A DNA stretch of 64,000 nt from Candidatus Neomicrothrix sp. UBA2517. Lineage in GTDB: Bacteria; Actinomycetota; Acidimicrobiia; Acidimicrobiales; UBA8592. The position numbers and the translations under genes were made by a program. The stretch spans positions 1-64,000 of the forward strand of contig DDNP01000024.1 in NCBI GenBank assembly GCA_002341185.1, given 5' to 3'. The stretch's first letter is position 1. The number at the start of each line of letters is the position of its first letter. The notes below the pieces were generated by a model that made no database searches, had not been told where the DNA came from, and saw nothing but the letters and a program-made list of their open reading frames with translations. Positions 16,192-25,102 of this stretch are shown in pieces.

Positions 16192-17412
16192 CTAAACTTT
16201 AGGTTCCTTGGGAAGACCTAAAACCATTTCGCCTAAGATATTCCTTTGGACTTGTGAAGTTCCAGCGTAGATCGTTCCTGCTCGTGCGTTGTAAAAAGCC
16301 CCTATCCATGAGGCGCTTTTATTCGGGGCTCCTGGATTGTCGGCATGGAACGAGGTCGAGGCTTTAGCTCCGGAAGTAACTAAAGATTCACTACCTAAGA
16401 TGTCCAGAGCTAATTCAGTTATCCGTTTATGGTATTCAGACCAGTAAAGCTTAAACATGCTTTCCTGAGGACCTGGTTGTTTTCCCTTCAAGAAACCAGT
16501 GAGGGTTCTCATTCCAAGGAGACGCATTATTTCTACTTCGATATATGATTGAGCGAGTCTTTGGCGGTATGCGGGTTTAATGTGCTTATTTTTTTCAATA
16601 GCCAGCTTGATTAGTTTATCCATTTCGTATCGAAACATTATTGGCATTGTGGCAGCACTCTCGCCTCTTTCGTAACCAAGCAATGTCATCGCAACTGCCC
16701 AACCTCCATTAATTTCGCCGACAACATTTTCTTTATCTGTTCGAGCATTGGTAAAGAACGTTTCGTTAAAATCAGATTCCCCTGAAATCATTTCTATCGG
16801 ACGCATCTCAACCCCTAGTTGATCAACAGGGCATAGCAAAAATGAAATACCTCTATGCTTTGGTGCATCTTTATCAGTGCGGCAAAGAACAAATATCCAG
16901 TTGGCGAACTGTCCGGCAGATGTCCAAATCTTTTGGCCATTTATTATCCATTCATCCCCATCAAGAATCGCTGAACAACCTAGCCCTCCTAGATCAGATC
17001 CCGCATCAGGTTCTGAATACCCCTGACACCAAACATGTTCTCCAGAGATTATTTTAGGCAAAAATGTTGATTTCTGCTCTTCTGAACCCCAATGCAATAT
17101 CGTGTTACCGACCATCTGGATGCTAAAAGCATCATTTGAACCGCCTGATGGTACTCCCGCTTTCATAAATTCTTCGGCGAGTATGACTTGTTCAAGCTCA
17201 CTTAATCCTCCGCCTCCAAAATTTTTAGGCCATGCCGGTGCTAGATACCCATTTTCAGCCAGCAATGGTCGCCAAATATCATTGGCGAATGCATATGCCT
17301 CATCAGGATTTAACGATCCTATTCCTTCCCAATCAGCGGGTAAATTGCGTGAAAGAAAAGCTTGGACAGTTGTTCTAAAATTTTCTGCTTCCTCTGAATA
17401 AGTTGGTAACAA
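16192..17412 (-). CDS. Acyl-CoA dehydrogenase
   Basis: A 406-residue FAD enzyme introducing a C2-C3 double bond into an acyl-CoA. Clear markers are WCQGYSEPDAGSDLGGL and GQKIWTSAGQFANW for the FAD and acyl-CoA site, and the C-terminal YAGTSQVQRNILGE. The plan matches the actinobacterial FadE branch that handles bulky or branched acyl chains, often as heteromers; a second one is at 40941-42062. I did not locate the catalytic base with confidence. It lies 8 nt upstream of the AhpD-like selenoprotein on the same strand and 37 nt downstream of a CaiB/BaiF transferase, so the run of reverse-strand genes is probably one catabolic operon. Confidence 0.93.
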   Translation of the reverse strand: MLPTYSEEAENFRTTVQAFLSRNLPADWEGIGSLNPDEAYAFANDIWRPLLAENGYLAPAWPKNFGGGGLSELEQVILAEEFMKAGVPSGGSNDAFSIQMVGNTILHWGSEEQKSTFLPKIISGEHVWCQGYSEPDAGSDLGGLGCSAILDGDEWIINGQKIWTSAGQFANWIFVLCRTDKDAPKHRGISFLLCPVDQLGVEMRPIEMISGESDFNETFFTNARTDKENVVGEINGGWAVAMTLLGYERGESAATMPIMFRYEMDKLIKLAIEKNKHIKPAYRQRLAQSYIEVEIMRLLGMRTLTGFLKGKQPGPQESMFKLYWSEYHKRITELALDILGSESLVTSGAKASTSFHADNPGAPNKSASWIGAFYNARAGTIYAGTSQVQRNILGEMVLGLPKEPKV

Positions 17413-17449
17413 GATTCCTCAATTCCTCAATAGCTCACAAGTGCACAGC

Positions 17450-18649
17450 TTATTGGCCGATTACACCCTTTTCTTTTAGGCCTGCAATAGTTTCTTCGGT
17501 GTAACCTATACCTCTGAGTGTTTCATCATTATGTTGACCTCGGTGCGCTGCACTGTATTTTGGTTCAACTGCAGTGATAGAGAATCTTGCGGCTGGTTTA
17601 GGTTGTCGCACGAATCCGGCGTCAGGATGTTCCCACTCGACCAAAGTTCCGTTATGGATGACTTGTGGGTCAGAAATTGATTGTTCTCCTGTAAGAACAG
17701 GTCCACTTGGTACATCAGCTTCAATTAAAGCCGTAATGGCTTCTTCGCAGCTCATTTCAAGAAATGCTTCCGCAAGCATCTCTCCCAACAGGACAAAATT
17801 CTCCGGATTTGCTGCGAGAGCTGCCATAGAAGAGAACCTTTCGTCTTCACCCCACTCAGGGTGACCTACTGCAGCACATACACCTGAACGTTGATTGTCT
17901 GAAGCGGCGAAATACACTATCTTCCCGTCATTACATTCTGTCAGGTTATAAACAGATGACAATAGAATTCCACCGTTGGCGTCATCATCAACCATAGTCA
18001 AGTCCATCATTCCATCAGGCCAAAAGAAGTACATACATGCGTCAACCATTGGGATTTCAACGTGTTGCCCAACACCAGTCTTTTCTCGTGCCAATAACGC
18101 TGCAGTCGTCGCTTGGGCAACGGTCAGTGCTGTTGATTTGTCAGCATAAAGATTTCTAATTAAATCAGGAAAAGGTATTTGAGGATTCAACTGGCGACTA
18201 ATCACTCCACATATTCCCTGAATAACAGGGTCCAGAACCGGTCGACTGGAATACGGCCCTGTAGGGCCAAACCCACTTATTGATACATAAATTAGATCGG
18301 GGTTAATGGATATTAAATCTTCATAGCCTAATCCAAGCCTCTCAATTGCCCCGGGACGAAAGTTTTGCACGAAAACGTCAATATCTTTTGTGAGTTCCTT
18401 AATGATTTCAACACCGTCTGCTTGTGACAAATCCAGTGATAGAGAATTTTTTCCTCTGTTATTATTCATATAGAACGCGCCTATTCCGCCTTTATCAAAA
18501 GAGGGAAGTCTTGTCATATCCCCAAGCCCACCGACGGGTTCCACCTTCAGGACTTCTGCGCCTTGGTCCCCGAGGAGCATCGTTGCGAAGGGTCCGGAAA
18601 CAACTTGAGTTAAATCTAGGATTTTGAAACCATCTAATGGTCCAGTCAT
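17450..18649 (-). CDS. CaiB/BaiF (class III) CoA-transferase
   Basis: A 399-residue family III CoA-transferase that moves CoA between acyl donors and carboxylate acceptors, or racemises 2-methylacyl-CoA in related members. Signature parts are GFKILDLTQVVSGPFATMLLGDQGAEVLKVE at the N-terminus, NNRGKNSLSLDL, FVQNFRPGAIERLGLGYE, and YADKSTA carrying the likely catalytic Asp. The DNxR-type stretch AASDNQ and the final ETLRGIGYTEE are also typical. It is closely similar to the CaiB/BaiF at 25103-26290. It heads the reverse run leading to the acyl-CoA dehydrogenase and probably activates or exchanges the acid that the dehydrogenase then oxidises. Confidence 0.92.
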   Translation of the reverse strand: MTGPLDGFKILDLTQVVSGPFATMLLGDQGAEVLKVEPVGGLGDMTRLPSFDKGGIGAFYMNNNRGKNSLSLDLSQADGVEIIKELTKDIDVFVQNFRPGAIERLGLGYEDLISINPDLIYVSISGFGPTGPYSSRPVLDPVIQGICGVISRQLNPQIPFPDLIRNLYADKSTALTVAQATTAALLAREKTGVGQHVEIPMVDACMYFFWPDGMMDLTMVDDDANGGILLSSVYNLTECNDGKIVYFAASDNQRSGVCAAVGHPEWGEDERFSSMAALAANPENFVLLGEMLAEAFLEMSCEEAITALIEADVPSGPVLTGEQSISDPQVIHNGTLVEWEHPDAGFVRQPKPAARFSITAVEPKYSAAHRGQHNDETLRGIGYTEETIAGLKEKGVIGQ

Positions 18650-18760
18650 GCAATCTCCTTTATATGTTTAGCAAAGCTATTCTCTCACTATATTCCGACA
18701 AAATCTATCAACCTAATTTTCTCAGTTCTGACTTAGTCTTCGATAGGAGCAGCGGCGTAA

Positions 18761-19225
18761 TTAAACTACGAGGCTTTCATCTTCAGTTATTCGATGTTCT
18801 CCATCACCAAATGTTGAAGAGCCTTTACTATCCGCAATTGCTAAACCTACAAAAATCCCTGCTATGACAACTAAAGAAAGCATAGCCCCTGATGAAAGCA
18901 TCACAAGGACTGGTGCCGGGCATGTTCCTGCAATCGCCCATCCACTTCCGAAGATAACCCCACCCCTTATATGACTAGCATTAATATCTGACCTTTGGAG
19001 AGAGATAATGCCACCAAGAGATGTCTTAGTATTGCGCGATTCTAAGATTCCCAACCCCAAAGTCGCTATGGCAATAGCTGATCCCATGAATCCAAATACA
19101 TAAAATTTATCAAGTCGCAACATATTGTGTATCGTGTCGTATTCATGGAGCGAACCAGCGGCTAGTACACCACCAAACATTGCTCCAAAAACCAGTCCGA
19201 TTAAATTCCTCTTAGGATCTTTCAT
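18761..19225 (-). CDS. YeeE/YedE-family half-transporter (PmpB-like)
   Basis: A 154-residue membrane protein with about four hydrophobic segments: LIGLVFGAMFGGVLAAG, FYVFGFMGSAIAIATLGLG, GVIFGSGWAIAGTCPAP and MLSLVVIAGIFVGLAIA. The GxGWAxxGTCPAP stretch is the conserved Cys motif of the second half of YeeE/YedE transporters, which carry thiosulfate or other sulfur, and for some YedE proteins selenium is proposed. The start is ATG 19225, overlapping the partner's TGA (ATGA); a longer frame to 19423 lies inside the partner. In a genome with several selenoproteins a selenium role is worth considering, but nothing here proves it. Confidence 0.85.
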   Translation of the reverse strand: MKDPKRNLIGLVFGAMFGGVLAAGSLHEYDTIHNMLRLDKFYVFGFMGSAIAIATLGLGILESRNTKTSLGGIISLQRSDINASHIRGGVIFGSGWAIAGTCPAPVLVMLSSGAMLSLVVIAGIFVGLAIADSKGSSTFGDGEHRITEDESLVV

Positions 19226-19755
19226 AATTTGCCGCCTGAAATCAAACGAACTAATCCTGTTGTAACTACAGCAGAAGTCATGAAAGTGATAGTCGCAGCG
19301 ATTGATGACTTTGATCGTTGAGCGGTTCCGCAAATCCCATGACCGGAGGTGCATCCACCACCTAGCTTTGCTCCATAACCGATTAATATTCCACCAAAAA
19401 ATATAGTAGGAATGACTAACCAAAGCGGAGCAGCATTTCTGAAAGCATCAAACCCTTTTCTAAAGCCTTGAGAATCTTGAAGGAATTGAGTTACGATGAA
19501 CCCCCCCATTGCTAAACCTACGAAGTACCAGACTCTCCATGTCGTTTTGTGTCCGGTTCGAAGAACAAGATTTTTTGTATGCACGTAGGCACCGCTAGCT
19601 CCTAGAGGCTGGTTCATAACTCTAAAAAAGCCTATGGTAACCGCCCCGAGTATGGGTCCTAGGATGTACCAACTAACCTGTTGAGGTAATATAGCTCCAA
19701 GAGCGATTCCAATTGTCATAAAAATCACCGTATTTGCAATGTGTGAGTTAGGCAA
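19222..19755 (-). CDS. YeeE/YedE-family half-transporter (PmpA-like)
   Basis: A 177-residue membrane protein with four to five hydrophobic helices. Its hallmark is GGGCTSGHGICG near residues 129-140, the Cys-containing motif that passes sulfur species through YeeE/YedE channels. With the coupled gene downstream it forms a two-part transporter, in which each gene supplies one motif-bearing half. A second in-frame ATG lies at 19719 (MTIGIALGAI), so the N-terminus is uncertain. It is divergent from a Rieske oxygenase gene with only 32 nt between start codons. Reported roles of the family are thiosulfate or sulfur import, and YedE has been proposed for selenium. The cargo here is unknown. Confidence 0.87.
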   Translation of the reverse strand: MPNSHIANTVIFMTIGIALGAILPQQVSWYILGPILGAVTIGFFRVMNQPLGASGAYVHTKNLVLRTGHKTTWRVWYFVGLAMGGFIVTQFLQDSQGFRKGFDAFRNAAPLWLVIPTIFFGGILIGYGAKLGGGCTSGHGICGTAQRSKSSIAATITFMTSAVVTTGLVRLISGGKL

Positions 19756-19787
19756 CCAATAGACTAAAATTACGGGGGGTTAGAATC

Positions 19788-21140
19788 ATGACAGATCTTC
19801 AAGAAAAGGCAACTTATCAAGTCGGGATTCCCCGTGATAAGGCACCCGAACCTGAACTTGGAACAGATCCAATAATTTTTGGAGATCGATATTATTCTCA
19901 GGAGTTCTCCCAAAGAGAATGGGAACGGATGTGGACTAGAGTTTGGCAGATAGCCGGGCGAGTTGACCAAATCCCCTCAGCAGGTGATTACGTTAATTAT
20001 GAGATCATGCACGAGTCCATAATATGTGTTCGTGGTGATGATTCTCGAATACGAGCCTTTTACAATGCGTGCCAACATCGCGGCAACCAACTTGTTACTG
20101 CAGAAGTAGGTTCATTAGCTACAGGTGAATTTCAATGCGCATACCATGGATGGAGATTCAACAATTCGGGAGAATGCACCTGGGCATATTGCGAGGACGA
20201 CTTTCCTCAAGGGTCACCATGCGGCAAAGCAAACCTTGTAGAGATACCTTGTGATACTTGGGCCGGTTTTATCTGGTTTAACATGGATCCCAATAGCCGC
20301 CCGCTAAGAGATTCATTGGAGCCTGTCGCTTCTCATTTAGATTCGTACCGAATGGAAGAAATGAAGCGAACCCACTGGGTCACTATTGAGGGTCAGTGGA
20401 ACTGGAAGTGTGTGCAAGATAATTTTAACGAAAGTTACCACCTTCCTTTCGTTCATCCCCAGACAGTCGCCACTATGAATGAGCATCATACTGGTTGCCA
20501 ATTTGACCTTTACCCATCTGGGCACTGCCGCATGCTCATGCCAGGTGGCGGCCCCGGTCCCCATTTTCGAGGTTCAGCAGAAAAAACTTTCAAAAGCATG
20601 CAACAAACATTTGAGTTCTGGGAATTTGATGCAGAACCTTTCAGAGAGGATCTATCTGGACTTCGCATAGCTCTCCAAAGACAGAAGCGAGAGCTTGCTG
20701 AATCTAAAGGATACGACTTTTCTAAATACTCAGATGAGCAATTAACTGACCATTACCATTACACCGTCTTTCCTAATATTTCATTTAGTATGAAGCCCGA
20801 CGGATGCATCTTTCTTCGGTCTGCTCCCCACCCAAATGATCCGAACAAATGCCTCTTTGATATGTGGTATCTGACCATGTTTCCCAAAGGAGCTCAAGAA
20901 TACTACTCAAATTCTATGCGTGATTGGGTATCTATTGATCATCAAGTTAATCACGTTACAGGATTAGCCGGAGAAGTCAGCTGCGGTCCAGGCATTGATC
21001 AGGACGTTGCAATATGGTCAACTCAACATAAGGGGCTTCGGTCTCGGGGATACCAAGGCGAATACCTTCCTACGCAAGAAAGAAGAATACGTTATTTCCA
21101 TGAGACCCTTGATAAGTATCTTGCTATGGATCCGGCATGA
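19788..21140 (+). CDS. Rieske aromatic-ring-hydroxylating-type oxygenase, alpha subunit
   Basis: A 450-residue Rieske oxygenase. The [2Fe-2S] ligands are intact: CQHRGNQLV (C-x-H) and CAYHGWRF (C-x-x-H). The mononuclear iron site is visible as DNFNESYHLPFVHPQ, with the bridging Asp. GGGGGG just upstream of the ATG is an extremely strong ribosome binding site. It is followed by a dedicated Rieske ferredoxin overlapping by 4 nt and an SDR, a standard three-gene set in which the SDR oxidises the hydroxylated product. The substrate is not evident; many relatives act on alkylamines, carnitine-like compounds or steroid rings. Confidence 0.94.
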   Translation: MTDLQEKATYQVGIPRDKAPEPELGTDPIIFGDRYYSQEFSQREWERMWTRVWQIAGRVDQIPSAGDYVNYEIMHESIICVRGDDSRIRAFYNACQHRGNQLVTAEVGSLATGEFQCAYHGWRFNNSGECTWAYCEDDFPQGSPCGKANLVEIPCDTWAGFIWFNMDPNSRPLRDSLEPVASHLDSYRMEEMKRTHWVTIEGQWNWKCVQDNFNESYHLPFVHPQTVATMNEHHTGCQFDLYPSGHCRMLMPGGGPGPHFRGSAEKTFKSMQQTFEFWEFDAEPFREDLSGLRIALQRQKRELAESKGYDFSKYSDEQLTDHYHYTVFPNISFSMKPDGCIFLRSAPHPNDPNKCLFDMWYLTMFPKGAQEYYSNSMRDWVSIDHQVNHVTGLAGEVSCGPGIDQDVAIWSTQHKGLRSRGYQGEYLPTQERRIRYFHETLDKYLAMDPA

Positions 21141-21517
21141 GCGGAGAAGACTCTCATATTTTAGGGAATCTTGATGATCTAGATGAGGGCTCGATGCGAG
21201 TGTTCGAAGACATCGGAGATTATGGAATAGTTGTTTGCAAAGTTAACGGTGAGTTATTTTCTTTAGAAGACAACTGTAGCCATGCTGATACACCACTTAG
21301 TGAGGGACGTTTACGCTCCTATAACCTCACTTGCCCCTTGCATGGAACATCCTTTGATGTAAGAACTGGAGAACACAGCGGTCCCCCTGCCTATCAAGGA
21401 GTTCCTTGCTTTCGAATAAATATTGATGACGGGGTGGCTGTTGCTACCCCATTAAACAACAAATCAAATAACGATGACGGATATGGGGGCATTGGAGGAA
21501 TGTTCCAGACACGGTAG
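21137..21517 (+). CDS. Rieske [2Fe-2S] ferredoxin
   Basis: A 126-residue Rieske ferredoxin passing electrons to the preceding oxygenase. Ligand motifs are CSHADTPLSEG (C-x-H) and CPLHGTSFD (C-x-x-H), followed by GEHSGPPAYQGVP, the standard loop. The last 25 residues are a low-complexity tail rich in Asn, Asp and Gly, not part of the fold. The ATG overlaps the oxygenase stop (ATGA). No reductase is encoded next to it, so a shared reductase elsewhere must supply electrons. Confidence 0.93.
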   Translation: MSGEDSHILGNLDDLDEGSMRVFEDIGDYGIVVCKVNGELFSLEDNCSHADTPLSEGRLRSYNLTCPLHGTSFDVRTGEHSGPPAYQGVPCFRINIDDGVAVATPLNNKSNNDDGYGGIGGMFQTR

Positions 21518-21528
21518 GGCATTAGGTG

Positions 21529-22296
21529 ATGGATACGATAGATAATTCAATAATAATTGTAACAGGTGCGGCGCAAGGGCTTGGAAAAGCTATCGCTAAA
21601 CGACTGGTTGAAGATGGCTGCAACGTTTCAATAACTGACCAGAATCCCAAAGTTAAAGAAACTGCTGAACTCATTGGCGCTGATGCTTTTATTGGCAATG
21701 TAGGAGACCCTAACCATGTAAAGAGTGTCGTTGATTCCGTAATTTCGACTCACGGAAAAATTGATATCTTAGTCAATAATGCCGGTGAAGTTTTTCCTAC
21801 AGGCCCGACTGATGATTGGGAAAAAACGATTGAAATGTTTGATCGGATTTTCACTTCAAATACAAAAGGAGCCTACCTATTTGGTCGAGCCGTAGCGACT
21901 TCAATGATATTGAATAATTCTGGGCACATAATCAATGTCAGTACAGACCACGTTAAGCCCTCTCCAAATTCTGCACGGCATCATGGACATGGCAACATGG
22001 ATCTTTATAACGCTAGTAAATGGGCTTTAAATGGACTTACTTTTGACTGGGCCAAATCACTAGCGAAATATAACATTCGAGTAAATAACCTATGCGTGGG
22101 AGCAACCGATACAGAAATGCTCCGTAAGTGGAGCGGACAAAATGCTGACCCAGAATGGGTGAAGAGTTGGATGCGGCCAGAAGATGTAGCTGGAGTTCTT
22201 TTAGAGATCATCAAAGAAGGACCTACTGGAAGGACCGGAGATAACGTAGGCCTTTATGCCGGCTTTGACTGTGTTCTTCCACCCGCAGAGACATAA
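21529..22296 (+). CDS. Short-chain dehydrogenase/reductase (SDR)
   Basis: A 255-residue SDR with TGAAQGLGKA as the cofactor loop, ITDQNP at the end of the second strand (favouring NAD), NNAGEV, a Ser in NVSTDHVKP and YNASK as the catalytic YxxxK. The HGHGNMDLYNASK approach to the active site is unusual and may mark a subfamily. The frame opens with GTG at 21526, but the ATG at 21529 has AGGG at suitable spacing. It ends the Rieske operon and stops 7 nt before a convergent P450-like gene. It probably oxidises the alcohol or diol formed by the oxygenase. Confidence 0.91.
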   Translation: MDTIDNSIIIVTGAAQGLGKAIAKRLVEDGCNVSITDQNPKVKETAELIGADAFIGNVGDPNHVKSVVDSVISTHGKIDILVNNAGEVFPTGPTDDWEKTIEMFDRIFTSNTKGAYLFGRAVATSMILNNSGHIINVSTDHVKPSPNSARHHGHGNMDLYNASKWALNGLTFDWAKSLAKYNIRVNNLCVGATDTEMLRKWSGQNADPEWVKSWMRPEDVAGVLLEIIKEGPTGRTGDNVGLYAGFDCVLPPAET

Positions 22297-22303
22297 ATCT
22301 AAT

Positions 22304-23602
22304 TCAAATTTCTGTATCTAGTTCCCAACAGCTATAGATGCCTTTTAAGTAAAGAGACTTCAATTTCGGTTCAGCTCCTTCTACCAATTTTGCGCTGGAG
22401 TAAGAGTCAAGAAACATCTCAGATGCTGTGACTGCGGAATCTCGAACAATTGCATACAAGGATCTTGAACGTTCTTTTGGGACGGCTGGATGCACGGAAG
22501 GCCTCCCAAGCGAAAATGCTATTCCGGAAGGTAGGCCGTCTGCCCTATATTGCCCACGAGGTTCTCGCTGACAGAGATCTTTTCTACCAACAATAAATTC
22601 GTTGGGATTATTGAATTGTCTAGGGTCTCTATTTGCTCCCGCAGCTGAGCACATTACTAAGCCTCCTTGAGGGATTAGCCGACCGAATCGCTCAACTTCA
22701 TATTTTGCAAAGCGTTCAGCTGAGAGCACTGGAGGGCTGTGCCTTAAGGTCTCAAGCCATGCAAACTTGAGCAACCTTTTATCTTCGGTAACTTTTTCCA
22801 TCTCAGTTTCTGTAGTCAAAAGGTTAAACCACAAGTTAGCTAAACCACCTATAAGTGTCTCTTGGTCTATATCAAATAATGTAAGGAGGAGATCCTGAGT
22901 TGTGACTTCTCGGTCCAAATTAACATTAAGCAAGATAGCGCTTATTAAGTCATCTTTCGGAGTGTCACGCCGAACATCACATATGCCTGCTAACAATTTC
23001 TCTATTTGGATAAGGGCTAGCATTCCTCTTTGTTTTTGGATGGGGTCCCATGCTTTAGCAAGAAGTGACTCCCAGTAGAGGCTTATGAATTCATTTTGAT
23101 TATTTGCAGGGATTCCAACAACTTTTGCGAATAGGAGAAGAGGGACTCTCGCACAAAATTCTGTTGCCAAGTTAATTCTGTTACCCGAGAAAGAATCTAG
23201 AACTTCACCTACTACATCATGGATTCTAGTGTCTACTAAACTCTCATATTGCTTCTGTACCTCTATATCGTTCCAGAAACTAATACCACTATCACCCATA
23301 GATACGCACCAACTTTTCGGACGCGTCTCAAAATTCCTATCATCAACGAAAACAGATGTGACATCATCATAACGTGTCAACCAAAATCTATTATTCAACC
23401 AATCCCTGTAACAAGGATAGTTCTCCCTAAGTGTCTCAAGAAGTGGATAGGGATTATCTAGATATTCGTTAGAAATTAATTGACGAGGCTTAATCAAATT
23501 TGTAGTTTCCCCTACTCTTTCTCGTTGGTACACCTCATACGTTCGATATCCTGGGGTAGCAGCTGGCTCATCATCATGTTCATATTCTTCTAGAGGGGCC
23601 AT
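22304..23602 (-). CDS. P450-like protein lacking the heme cysteine
   Basis: About 432 residues with a P450 plan: PYPLLETLRENYP at the N-terminus, RYDDVTSVF, an ExxR of ETLRHSPP, and the NRDPRQFNNPNEF meander. At the position of the heme loop, where its neighbour has FGVGPHLCPG, it reads FSLGRPSVHPAVPKE, with no cysteine. The I-helix DQETLIGGLANLW also lacks the acid-Thr pair. It follows a complete P450 by 4 nt if started at ATG 23602; a TTG at 23629 would overlap it. I read it as a degenerate P450 that may pair with the upstream active P450 or bind ligand without oxidation. There are no frameshifts or stops, so it appears to be maintained. Confidence 0.8.
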   Translation of the reverse strand: MAPLEEYEHDDEPAATPGYRTYEVYQRERVGETTNLIKPRQLISNEYLDNPYPLLETLRENYPCYRDWLNNRFWLTRYDDVTSVFVDDRNFETRPKSWCVSMGDSGISFWNDIEVQKQYESLVDTRIHDVVGEVLDSFSGNRINLATEFCARVPLLLFAKVVGIPANNQNEFISLYWESLLAKAWDPIQKQRGMLALIQIEKLLAGICDVRRDTPKDDLISAILLNVNLDREVTTQDLLLTLFDIDQETLIGGLANLWFNLLTTETEMEKVTEDKRLLKFAWLETLRHSPPVLSAERFAKYEVERFGRLIPQGGLVMCSAAGANRDPRQFNNPNEFIVGRKDLCQREPRGQYRADGLPSGIAFSLGRPSVHPAVPKERSRSLYAIVRDSAVTASEMFLDSYSSAKLVEGAEPKLKSLYLKGIYSCWELDTEI

Positions 23603-23606
23603 ATTG

Positions 23607-25049
23607 TTAGGTGGGTATATCGAAATCAATCCATAATTCGCGGATTGACCCTAGACCTATAGGAGCGAGAGAAACGTCATCAATATCTTTGGGCATCAGA
23701 TCCTCGTTAATTCTTGCATTTGTAAACGCTGATTCAAGAATCCGTGACCCGATTACAGTCTCTTGATGCGATATCCAAGCGCCAGGACATAGATGGGGAC
23801 CCACACCAAAAGCCATGTGGCTGCACTTACCTTCTTTATCATGTCCTGATCTCAGAATTTTGCCAGTATAAAGATCATTGCGAAAGATGTTGAACTCTTC
23901 AGGGTCCGAAAAGACTCTTTCATCATGATTTGCTGATACATCAACCATGTGGATCAAGGAACCAGCAGGTATGGTCACACCGTGCATGATTATTTCATTC
24001 GTGTTATGCCTGGGCTGGCCACCGATAGATGTCGAATGTCTGAGCATTTCGTGAAAAGCGGTATCCCACAAATCGTTGTTACTTTGAACAGCATCGTATT
24101 GACTCCTATGTTGCAGCAATAAATACCATAAGTTCATTATCGCTCCCCTGGTAGTCTCTCCTCCTCCACCAACAACTAAAGCTATAAAAGACGTAATTTC
24201 TTCTGTAGACATTACGTCACCATCTATTTCAGAATTGCATAGTTCTGAGATGATATCCATGCATATCTCATCACCTAATTCGTCTTTTAAATATGTTGGG
24301 TTTCCCCTCTTTTCCTCTACAAGATTTTCAACGTATTTCTCTAAGTCCTGTCGAGCTTCAAGTCCTTCATGGTGTGTTTCTGAACCTCCTAGTCCGGACA
24401 TCATAGCGTCGTACCACCAGGTAAATTGCTGCCTTGCTCTTTGTGGTATTCCCAATACTTCTGCGACGACGCTAATAGGAAACTCGTTAGCAAAAGCCTT
24501 TCCTAATTCCAGAGTTGCTATATTTTTCTTCTGGTCTATCACCAAACCCTTCGGGTTATCCGGTGCCCACCATTCTTGAATTAATTCTTGCGCAATTGCC
24601 TCGAGTGCGTGCAATCTTTTAGTAAGTGCTGCACCTACCAAATGACGGCCATATATATTTCTTCTTCGCCGATGCTCTATGCCACTCAGCTCCAGTTGCG
24701 TGTTTCCTAGAACGCCACTTGATGATCCTTTGGGTATCGTGTTGAATCCTATTTCGTCAAAATAACAATTAGTGACGTCTTCATAACGCGTAACGAAATA
24801 ACAGTTGTGGAGTTCATCATGAAAAACTGGATAATGATCTCTCATTATTCTGTAGTACGGATAAGGGTTTCGCCCAAATTCTCCGCTGTCAAAGATACGG
24901 GGGTCAATGAATGGAATTCCGTTTTCATCAAAACCCATATCGACTGCTTCGCCCACAGGCATATACGGGAATTTCCTTTGAGCACCAGCATGGTCCGTAT
25001 TTAATCCAAGAACCTCATCCATTGAATTATGTGTTGATTTTCTATCCAT
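23607..25049 (-). CDS. Cytochrome P450
   Basis: A 480-residue P450 with an N-terminal extension of about 60 residues before the canonical RDHYPVFHDE segment. The I-helix is LVVGGGGETTRGA with the acid-Thr pair, ExxR is EMLRHSTSIGGQPR, and the heme loop FGVGPHLCPG has its Cys. It stands upstream of the cysteine-less P450-like gene on the same strand, and the two share the FDxxxFGRNPYPYY-like opening and overall plan, so they look like a duplicated pair of which only this one keeps the heme ligand. Downstream partners and electron donors are not local, unless the ferredoxin at 8767 serves it. Confidence 0.94.
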   Translation of the reverse strand: MDRKSTHNSMDEVLGLNTDHAGAQRKFPYMPVGEAVDMGFDENGIPFIDPRIFDSGEFGRNPYPYYRIMRDHYPVFHDELHNCYFVTRYEDVTNCYFDEIGFNTIPKGSSSGVLGNTQLELSGIEHRRRRNIYGRHLVGAALTKRLHALEAIAQELIQEWWAPDNPKGLVIDQKKNIATLELGKAFANEFPISVVAEVLGIPQRARQQFTWWYDAMMSGLGGSETHHEGLEARQDLEKYVENLVEEKRGNPTYLKDELGDEICMDIISELCNSEIDGDVMSTEEITSFIALVVGGGGETTRGAIMNLWYLLLQHRSQYDAVQSNNDLWDTAFHEMLRHSTSIGGQPRHNTNEIIMHGVTIPAGSLIHMVDVSANHDERVFSDPEEFNIFRNDLYTGKILRSGHDKEGKCSHMAFGVGPHLCPGAWISHQETVIGSRILESAFTNARINEDLMPKDIDDVSLAPIGLGSIRELWIDFDIPT

Positions 25050-25102
25050 AGATACCCTTAGGTTAGTATGCGAATTCGCTTTGCTCCATCTTCAATGCAA
25101 CC

